From the NCBI GenBank assembly GCA_003450555.1, contig DMFQ01000177.1, positions 1 to 5,758 of the forward strand: DNA of 5,758 nt, read 5' to 3'. The position numbers and the translations under genes were made by a program. Shown here piece by piece: positions 1 through 4,615 of this stretch. The first letter of the stretch is position 1. Each line of letters opens with the position of its first letter. Below the pieces are notes generated by a model, which saw only the letters and a program-made list of their open reading frames with translations, made no database searches and had not been told where the DNA came from. Source of the stretch: Ktedonobacter sp. GTDB taxonomy: Bacteria > Chloroflexota > Ktedonobacteria > Ktedonobacterales > Ktedonobacteraceae.

Positions 1-917
1 GCAGCGCCAGAGAAGACGTATTTGACCGTCTTCAGCTTACCGAGATCGACGGGGGCATTCGCGAGTGCCAGCACGATGGGAGGAACAGCAAAGTAGTATG
101 TCACGCCGTGCTTCTCGCATAGGTCAAGCGACTGGAGCAGGTCAAAGCGTTCCATGATGATCTGCGTGCCGCTGCAAGCTAGAAAACTGCCCGTCAGCAT
201 AACGCCGTAGATATGGTAGAAGGGCAGGAAGATGAGGGCTACATCGGTAAAGTTTGTGCCAAGCGCTGTCGTAAATTGCAGGTTGTTGCTCGTCAGGTTA
301 CGATGAGTGAGCAACGTTCCCTTGGGAAAGCCTGTGGTACCTGAAGAGTAGGGCAGGGCTACCACGTCATCGCTACTGATCTCCACACGCGGCGGATGTT
401 TTGGCGATGATTCGCGCATGAGCCTGGCGAAAGGAATGGCTTCCGGCATACTTTCGGGTGCCTGAGCGCCCGTAACCAGGATATGTTTGAGATGAGGAAA
501 CGACTTCTGACTCATCACAAGTTGCAGCACCGGCAGGAGTTCACGTTGGATGAGTATAGCCCTGGCTTCCGAGTTCTCAAGCTGATAGGCGATTTCGCGC
601 TCCTTGTAGCCAGGATTCATAGGGCTGACGACAAGACCAATCGAGGCAGCAGCGATGAAAGTGATAGTATACTCCGGGCGGTTGGTCATGAAGAGACAAA
701 TACGATCGCCTTTTTTCATACCCATGTTGTGGAGGCCGTTGGCGATACAATTGACCATCGAAAGCACTTCACGATAGGTAAGAATAAGATCGTGATAGAT
801 GATCGCGCGACGGTCGGGCGTTCGCTCAGCGGCGGTACGCAAAAGATGATCATAGGGAACGTCAGGGAAATCTACCGGAGGACGGAAGAGTTCAGGTGCT
901 ACCATTTTCTCAGGCAT
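1..917 (-). CDS. AMP-forming acyl-CoA synthetase (acyl-adenylate-forming enzyme), N-terminal part, cut by window edge
   Basis: Read on the minus strand from ATG at 915-917, the frame stays open for 305 codons to the left edge, so the C-terminal part is missing. Members of this family activate a carboxylic acid with ATP to an acyl-adenylate and then form the CoA thioester, normally in the cytoplasm. The protein has the family P-loop YSSGTTGFPKG (residues 190-200) followed by TLLTHRNL, then the LPFYHIYG motif (231-238), the VPP segment (278-280) and VFSGA at the edge. The N-terminal part has the usual pattern of ERTPDRRAI, LTYRE, GDRICLFMTNRPEY and SPMNPGYKEREIAYQLENSEAR. The layout most resembles 4-coumarate-CoA ligase-like and medium/long-chain fatty acyl-CoA synthetases; the substrate cannot be told from this half. 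The start is supported by AAAGGA (926-931) eight bases upstream and by a promoter at 1063-1091. The gene is divergent from the GxGYxYP gene. Confidence 0.93.
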   Translation of the reverse strand, partial: MPEKMVAPELFRPPVDFPDVPYDHLLRTAAERTPDRRAIIYHDLILTYREVLSMVNCIANGLHNMGMKKGDRICLFMTNRPEYTITFIAAASIGLVVSPMNPGYKEREIAYQLENSEARAILIQRELLPVLQLVMSQKSFPHLKHILVTGAQAPESMPEAIPFARLMRESSPKHPPRVEISSDDVVALPYSSGTTGFPKGTLLTHRNLTSNNLQFTTALGTNFTDVALIFLPFYHIYGVMLTGSFLACSGTQIIMERFDLLQSLDLCEKHGVTYYFAVPPIVLALANAPVDLGKLKTVKYVFSGA

Positions 918-1040
918 GGCTGGAGTCCTTTCTGGCTCAGGTTTGGGCGCTTACGCAGGTCGCCTCTACGACATTGTAGCCCCTACTACTTTTCAGAAGA
1001 CTAACACGCGGAAACAAGTAGCTCTAAATCATTGCTGACC

Positions 1041-1068
1041 TATGCTGCTGTGTGTGTGTTGTAGCATA
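1041..1068. repeat. Short inverted repeat TATGCT/AGCATA around a TG-rich spacer
   Basis: TATGCT at 1041-1046 and AGCATA at 1063-1068 are perfect 6-base inverted copies separated by 16 bases that include a short TG run. The right arm coincides with the predicted -10 box of the leftward promoter, and the left arm falls in the start of its transcript. It could be an operator for a dimeric regulator or simply chance, since 6-base arms are short. Confidence 0.3.
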
Positions 1069-1091
1069 CTCTAGGTGAGCTACGGGGTCAA
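1063..1091 (-). promoter_or_regulatory. Sigma70-type promoter for the acyl-CoA synthetase gene
   Basis: On the minus strand TTGACC (complement of 1086-1091) is followed by exactly 17 bases and then TATGCT (complement of 1063-1068). The -35 box matches consensus at 5 of 6 positions and the -10 box at 4 of 6, with ideal spacing. Transcription would begin near 1056 and leave a 5' leader of roughly 140 bases before the start at 917. The -10 box is also one arm of a TATGCT/AGCATA inverted repeat (1041-1068). This is a prediction from sequence only. Confidence 0.6.
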
Positions 1092-1146
1092 GAGGAAAAA
1101 CCAGAGAAACTCTTCCTTTATTGAAGCAGTAAATACTCCAAATTGG

Positions 1147-1155
1147 TGTTACAAT
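1147..1155 (+). promoter_or_regulatory. Candidate extended -10 promoter for the GxGYxYP gene
   Basis: TGTTACAAT reads as the extended -10 motif TGn followed by TACAAT (5 of 6 matches to TATAAT). It lies 57 bases upstream of the start codon, giving a leader of about 50 bases. No good -35 box occurs at 16-18 bases; TTGAAG at 1121-1126 is 23 bases away, which is too far. Extended -10 promoters can work without a -35 box, so this is plausible but weak. Confidence 0.38.
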
Positions 1156-1201
1156 GATTTCTACAAGTGCATGAACTAACAACAAGCACTATCGAAGATA
1201 T

Positions 1202-1208
1202 AAGGAGG
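1202..1208 (+). promoter_or_regulatory. Strong Shine-Dalgarno site fixing the GxGYxYP start
   Basis: AAGGAGG is a near-perfect anti-16S match and is followed four bases later by the ATG at 1213. The gap is on the short side, but no other start codon in this frame has comparable support. It fixes the N-terminus as MSNHREIEG and so supports the absence of a signal peptide. Confidence 0.8.
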
Positions 1209-1212
1209 TAAC

Positions 1213-2829
1213 ATGAGCAATCATAGAGAAATCGAAGGCATTAATTGGAGTGCGGATAGGATTTTACCGGCATTTCAGACGCCCCAGGGGTTGACGGTGT
1301 ACGATTTGCGCGGGGCTTCAACAGAAGTACAACTGAGTGCAGCAACCATGGCGGGCCTGATCAACCGACCGCAGCCAAAGGTGTATCTCATTACTAGCGA
1401 CGAAGAGGTCTTCTGGCTCAAAGAAGTACTTGGCTCCATCCCACAAGAAACTTCTGTAGAAAACGGTGATGGCGTGCTCGATGGGTTGCTAATTACCTTT
1501 CGCAGTGCGATTCAGGGTATGATTATCTATAATCCTGATTTCATCGACAGCATCAATATTGCCACCACCATGGCAGCTCAGCGAGACGGTATTATCGTCT
1601 CACCCACACAAGCACAAGACCTCCAGCAGGCCTACAAGCTCCCCATTCTTGCAGACTTGCGCACCTATCAATGGAACAATCGATTACAGGCCTACGAGTG
1701 GGCGCGGCAAAATCTCCTTCCCAACAGCTCGGCACGCGCTATTGCTGGTCTTGACCCCAAGATTTCTGCAGGACTGCGCTCGTTTCTGGTGGCAACCAAT
1801 ACCTTTGTGTATTATCTCGATTCGCGCAACTTTCTCCCTGATGTAACCAACAGTTTCCAATCGGAACGGGGCTTGATGCAGGAGATTTTCAAAGAATACG
1901 CACCTGGTACGGTGCATCTTGGCTGGTTTATCGATGAAGGGAGTGGCGTGAGCCTGACTTCGGATGCCGCCATAACAGTGTTGGCGACCGATGCATTTTA
2001 CAATCTCGAGGTTTGGACGAGCGTGCAACCCGCTACAGCAATTGCCAGGGGAGCGCCATTACCTCAAAATGTACCCACTCTTTCTGCTAACCAGATTGCG
2101 ATCTCTTTCATGTTCAGCGATGGCGATAATCTCCAATTCATCCAGCATCACATGCTTCGGCTCTGGCGCGACCCCGCACGTGGCTCGTTTCCGCTTGGCT
2201 GGACTATTTCGCCAGCGTTGATTCAGGCAGCTCCAGCTATGGCAGCGTATTACTACCGCACAGCTTCGGCCAATGATGACTTTGTAGCCGGACCGAGCGG
2301 AGCGGGTTATATGTTTCCTTCGCGCTGGCCAGCACAGGAATTAGCTGCCTTCTTGCAACGCACTGGGCGATTGATGGAGGCTATGAGCCTATCGACGCTG
2401 GAAGCGCTAGATATCGACTTTTTACAAAGCACCGGGATACCGATCATTGCACCGATCATCGCAAACCTGCGACAGACAGGGATGAGTGTCAAAGATACGG
2501 GCTTGCAACAACGATTTATACAGGGGCTGGCGCCCTTTGGTTTGCGTGGCTTTTTTAGCGGTGCAGGTATCAAGACGCCTGAGAAGACCCTTGTGCAAGG
2601 AGTTCCGGTTTACCAGAATCTCGGCCTTGCCGATAGCGTCAGTAAGACGCTTGACCTGGTGAGAAACGCGGCATCATCCTCTCAGCAGCGTCCTCTCTAC
2701 CTGAATGTCTATATGCTGGCGTGGTCCATGACCCCTTCAGATATCAAGCAGGTGATACAGCAGTTGGGAAATCAATACGTGGTGGTAACACCGGGAACGT
2801 TGATGGCGCTGCTTGCGAAAGCGAAGTAG
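1213..2829 (+). CDS. GxGYxYP-family protein (putative glycoside hydrolase), no signal peptide
   Basis: This complete 538-residue protein belongs to the GxGYxYP family. The diagnostic motif appears as GAGYMFP (residues 363-369, tyrosine replaced by phenylalanine at the sixth position). It is preceded by the family's conserved SDGDNLQF (302-309), which follows a hydrophobic strand. The N-terminal region (about 20-270) matches the partner domain: TVYDLRG, NRPQPKVYLI, then LGWFIDEGSGVSLTS (236-250) and ATDAFYNLEVWTS. The C-terminus ends in DIKQVIQQLGNQYVVVTPGTLMALL, also typical. Family members are predicted carbohydrate-active enzymes, but to my knowledge no substrate is established, so the activity is inference. 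The N-terminus is polar, with no Sec, Tat or lipobox signal, so the protein appears cytoplasmic; many relatives are exported. The strong Shine-Dalgarno site at 1202-1208 fixes the start. It stands alone between a divergent synthetase and a dehydrogenase with its own promoter, with no sugar transporter or other carbohydrate gene in view. Confidence 0.85.
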   Translation: MSNHREIEGINWSADRILPAFQTPQGLTVYDLRGASTEVQLSAATMAGLINRPQPKVYLITSDEEVFWLKEVLGSIPQETSVENGDGVLDGLLITFRSAIQGMIIYNPDFIDSINIATTMAAQRDGIIVSPTQAQDLQQAYKLPILADLRTYQWNNRLQAYEWARQNLLPNSSARAIAGLDPKISAGLRSFLVATNTFVYYLDSRNFLPDVTNSFQSERGLMQEIFKEYAPGTVHLGWFIDEGSGVSLTSDAAITVLATDAFYNLEVWTSVQPATAIARGAPLPQNVPTLSANQIAISFMFSDGDNLQFIQHHMLRLWRDPARGSFPLGWTISPALIQAAPAMAAYYYRTASANDDFVAGPSGAGYMFPSRWPAQELAAFLQRTGRLMEAMSLSTLEALDIDFLQSTGIPIIAPIIANLRQTGMSVKDTGLQQRFIQGLAPFGLRGFFSGAGIKTPEKTLVQGVPVYQNLGLADSVSKTLDLVRNAASSSQQRPLYLNVYMLAWSMTPSDIKQVIQQLGNQYVVVTPGTLMALLAKAK

Positions 2830-2845
2830 CTAAGAACTTCATCTT

Positions 2846-2875
2846 TTGACTTATTTTGGATTGCTATGGTAGCAT
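2846..2875 (+). promoter_or_regulatory. Candidate promoter for the alcohol dehydrogenase gene
   Basis: TTGACT (2846-2851, 5 of 6) is followed after 18 bases by TAGCAT (2870-2875, 4 of 6), with TGG directly before it providing an extended -10 TGn. The transcript would start near 2882 and leave a leader of about 94 bases. A TGCTA/TAGCA mini-palindrome (2862-2874) overlaps the -10 region. A separate promoter fits the 146-base gap between the two genes. I see no clear intrinsic terminator for the upstream gene in this gap. Confidence 0.42.
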
Positions 2876-2975
2876 TGAGTCCTATGTTTAGAGTGGATAC
2901 CCAATGCCAATTCAGGAGCGGATAGTTGTAAAACCACTATTTTCTTCTTAGGCGACAGAGAAAAGAGGATGAAGG

Positions 2976-4082
2976 ATGAAAACCCGAACTGCAGTTTTAT
3001 ATGCAGCAGGTGAGCCAATTCGCGTGGAAGAAATAGAGCTTGATCCACCGAAGGAGCACGAGGTGCTGGTGCGGATAGTCGCTGCAGGTATATGTCATTC
3101 GGACCATCATGTTGTGACAGGAGAGATGCCAACATATCTCCCAATGGCTCTCGGGCATGAGGGTGCAGGCATTATTGAAGCGGTTGGTCCACAGGTTATG
3201 AACTGCAAACCCGGCGATCATGTTGTGCTTAGTTTTGTTCCCAGCTGTGGAAAGTGCCGCTATTGCCTCTCTGGTCACTCCAACCTATGCAATAAAGGAT
3301 CCTCTTCAACGCTGGGTCCGCAGTTAGATGGAACGTTTCGCATGCACAGTGGCGAGACAAATATCGGTCAATTTTGTCTGCTCTCCAGTTTCAGCGAGTT
3401 CACGGTGGTACCAGACATATCGGTGGTAGTCGTGGATAAGGAGTATCCGCTGAATCGTGCAGTGCTGGCCAGTTGTGCTGTCCCAACTGGAGTAGGGGCA
3501 GTGATCCACCGCGCGAAAGTGACGCCCGGAAGCACTGTGATGGTTATCGGGTGTGGCGGCGTCGGTGTCAATATCATTCAAGGCGCAAAACTGGCTGGAG
3601 CGCGCATGATTATTGCGGTAGATATCCACGACTTTAAGTTAGAGATGGCGAAAGAGTTGGGCGCTACCCATGTTATTAATGCCAGGGAGCAGAACCCGGT
3701 ACGGGTAGCGAAAGGACTCACTGATGGTTTCGGGGTAGATTATGCCTTCGAAGCTATCTCCACGCCTGAGACGATTGGACAGGCAGCAGCAGCCACAGGG
3801 AAAAATGGGATAATAGTGATTGTTGGCCTAACCGATGCGAAGGTTACATCGATGCCCATTCCCCCTATGCTCTTTGTCCTTTCGCAAAAGACGATCATGG
3901 GCACGATCTACGGCGATTCGCAACCACAAAAGGATATTCCCGCGCTACTTGCCTTATATAAGGACGGCAAGCTCAAACTGGATGAGTTGGTGACGCGTAC
4001 TTACACGCTCGATCAGGTTAACGAGGCCTACAACGATACGCTCCAGGGGCGTACTATTCGTGGCGTGATTGAGTTCAAGTGA
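2976..4082 (+). CDS. Zinc-dependent medium-chain alcohol dehydrogenase, class III / NDMA-dependent-like
   Basis: This complete 368-residue enzyme of the medium-chain dehydrogenase family should oxidise an alcohol to an aldehyde with NAD in the cytoplasm. The catalytic zinc ligands are Cys40 (in GICHSDHH), His61-Glu62 (in GHEGAG) and Cys167 (in ASCAVPTG). The structural zinc site is Cys91, Cys94, Cys97 and Cys105 in CGKCRYCLSGHSNLC. The Rossmann loop is GCGGVG (192-197), and Asp216 at the end of the next strand predicts NAD rather than NADP. The stretch around SNLCNKG, QLDGTFRMH, IGQFCLLSSFSEFTVVP resembles the NDMA-dependent alcohol dehydrogenases of actinobacteria, some of which hold NAD(H) tightly and depend on mycofactocin; this sub-assignment is inferred from remembered family patterns. 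AGAGG (2964-2968) seven bases before the ATG supports the start. The stop overlaps a GTG as GTGA, and the insertion element begins 12 bases later, so the native downstream sequence, including any terminator, has been displaced. Confidence 0.92.
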   Translation: MKTRTAVLYAAGEPIRVEEIELDPPKEHEVLVRIVAAGICHSDHHVVTGEMPTYLPMALGHEGAGIIEAVGPQVMNCKPGDHVVLSFVPSCGKCRYCLSGHSNLCNKGSSSTLGPQLDGTFRMHSGETNIGQFCLLSSFSEFTVVPDISVVVVDKEYPLNRAVLASCAVPTGVGAVIHRAKVTPGSTVMVIGCGGVGVNIIQGAKLAGARMIIAVDIHDFKLEMAKELGATHVINAREQNPVRVAKGLTDGFGVDYAFEAISTPETIGQAAAATGKNGIIVIVGLTDAKVTSMPIPPMLFVLSQKTIMGTIYGDSQPQKDIPALLALYKDGKLKLDELVTRTYTLDQVNEAYNDTLQGRTIRGVIEFK

Positions 4083-4090
4083 GTCAACGT

Positions 4091-4094
4091 TTAC
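4091..4094 (+). other. Inferred target/cleavage tetranucleotide TTAC at the left boundary
   Basis: TTAC precedes the predicted element start and would serve as the left cleavage site for TnpA. If so, it is also the target-adjacent motif recognised by TnpB, possibly with the preceding T as TTTAC. The choice rests on its position upstream of the hairpin and on the matching AAAG guide at 4109-4112, as known for IS608. It lies 8 bases after the dehydrogenase stop codon. Confidence 0.55.
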
Positions 4095-4101
4095 CGAAAA
4101 C

Positions 4102-4144
4102 GGCCCAGAAAGCCCCGTCTCTTGAGAGCGGGGATGAATGGGCC
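4102..4144 (+). repeat. Left-end subterminal imperfect palindrome (TnpA-recognised hairpin)
   Basis: The outer stem pairs GGCCCA (4102-4107) with TGGGCC (4139-4144), a perfect six pairs. A symmetric five-by-five internal loop (4108-4112 and 4134-4138) follows. The inner stem pairs CCCCG (4113-4117) with CGGGG (4129-4133); beyond it TCT pairs with AGA around a CTTG tetraloop, with G4128 bulged out. Bulged or mismatched subterminal hairpins are how Y1 transposases recognise single-stranded ends in this family. AAAG (4109-4112) sits at the 5' foot of the inner stem, where the guide sequence lies in IS608. No T-run follows, so it is not a classic intrinsic terminator, although it could affect read-through from the dehydrogenase gene. 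Confidence 0.75.
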
Positions 4145-4175
4145 TCCCTTATTTGGGACTTGGGTGGGGTGGAAC

Positions 4176-4214
4176 TGTTGACAATCTACGTAGCCCCATC
4201 GTATACTGTCAACA
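4176..4214. repeat. 8-base inverted repeat spanning the tnpA promoter
   Basis: TGTTGACA (4176-4183) and TGTCAACA (4207-4214) are perfect inverted copies separated by 23 bases. The left arm contains the -35 box, and the right arm runs from the last base of the -10 box to the A of the tnpA start codon. A palindromic CTACGTAG (4186-4193) lies between them. It could be a repressor site or an internal DNA/RNA fold that limits transposase expression; the role is inference. Confidence 0.5.
4178..4207 (+). promoter_or_regulatory. Near-consensus sigma70 promoter of tnpA, predicted leaderless
   Basis: TTGACA (4178-4183, 6 of 6) and TATACT (4202-4207, 5 of 6) are separated by 18 bases. Transcription usually starts about seven bases after the -10 box, which here is the A of the tnpA ATG at 4214. 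There is no Shine-Dalgarno sequence before that ATG, consistent with a leaderless message. This is the strongest promoter-like sequence in the window. Confidence 0.7.
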
Positions 4215-4609
4215 TGGAACACGACTATATCCATGAACAACATAGCGTCCATTTGGTGATCTACCATATCATTTGGTGTCCCAAACGACGCCGGAAGGTT
4301 CTGGTGGGTCCAGTTCATGACCGTTTGAAGCAACTTATTGAGGACGTCGTAGATGAGAATGGATGGCAGATCATCCAGTTGGCTATCCAGCCAGATCATG
4401 TCCACCTGCTTCTGCGGAGCAATCCGTATACCTTGCCGACAGATATTGCACGCGTGATAAAAGGGCGTTCTTCTCATCATTTGAGGCAAGAGTACCCTCA
4501 TCTTCTGAAAATGCCGTCTCTGTGGACACGCTCAACCTTCTATAGTACAGCGGGCAATGTGAGTAGCGAAATCATTCAGCACTATATTGAGAAGCAATCA
4601 ACGGAGTGA
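4214..4609 (+). CDS. tnpA: IS200/IS605-family HUH/Y1 transposase TnpA
   Basis: This complete 131-residue single-strand DNA transposase excises and inserts the element as a single-stranded circle, using a tyrosine nucleophile. The HUH metal-binding motif is His62-Val-His64 in QPDHVHLLL. The catalytic tyrosine is Tyr124 in IIQHYIEKQ, with the conserved Gln128 four residues later. The N-terminal HLVIYHIIWCPKRRRKVL and the LWTRSTFYSTAGNVSSE stretch before the tyrosine helix are family hallmarks, and the length is normal. All key residues are present, so it should be active. I chose ATG 4214 because the family N-terminus begins there and the upstream promoter predicts a transcript starting on it; the frame is open back to a GTG at 4079, but that stretch is element-end DNA. 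tnpB starts six bases after its stop, with the tnpB ribosome site inside the end of tnpA. Confidence 0.93.
   Translation: MEHDYIHEQHSVHLVIYHIIWCPKRRRKVLVGPVHDRLKQLIEDVVDENGWQIIQLAIQPDHVHLLLRSNPYTLPTDIARVIKGRSSHHLRQEYPHLLKMPSLWTRSTFYSTAGNVSSEIIQHYIEKQSTE
4603..4606 (+). promoter_or_regulatory. Shine-Dalgarno site of tnpB inside the tnpA 3' end
   Basis: GGAG lies nine bases before the tnpB ATG at 4616 and overlaps the last codons of tnpA. A second purine block, GAAGG (4608-4612), is only three bases from the ATG. The layout suggests that tnpB is translated from the tnpA transcript with coupling to tnpA termination. Confidence 0.5.
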
Positions 4610-4615
4610 AGGCGT

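Noticed and set aside
483..1004. 173-residue open frame on the plus strand
   Set aside because: It lies opposite the acyl-CoA synthetase, whose conserved motifs prove the minus-strand reading, and its own product shows no recognisable domain.
1049..1060. TG-dinucleotide run as a microsatellite or phase-variable tract
   Set aside because: The run is only a few units long and lies in a leader region; too short to claim repeat-based switching.
1121..1155. TTGAAG paired with TACAAT as a full promoter
   Set aside because: The spacer is 23 bases, outside the workable range; only the extended -10 reading was kept.
1684..2028. Minus-strand open frame inside the GxGYxYP gene
   Set aside because: It is antisense to well-conserved family residues and has no ribosome site or recognisable motif.
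3324..3629. Minus-strand open frames opposite the dehydrogenase
   Set aside because: They are opposite the zinc-site and Rossmann coding region and look like shadow frames without domain content.
4102..4144. Left-end hairpin as an intrinsic terminator of the dehydrogenase gene
   Set aside because: The stem is GC-rich but is not followed by a T-run, and its position and AAAG foot fit a transposase recognition structure better.
4102..4144. Hairpin as the right end or omega-RNA remnant of another element
   Set aside because: The GCCCCG...CGGGGATGAA pattern resembles right ends of this family, but no tnpB remnant lies upstream and the dehydrogenase gene is complete up to it, so the left end of the present element is simpler.
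4091..4501. 136-residue minus-strand open frame over the element left end and tnpA
   Set aside because: It is antisense to the HUH motif and crosses the left-end palindrome; nothing in it resembles a protein family.
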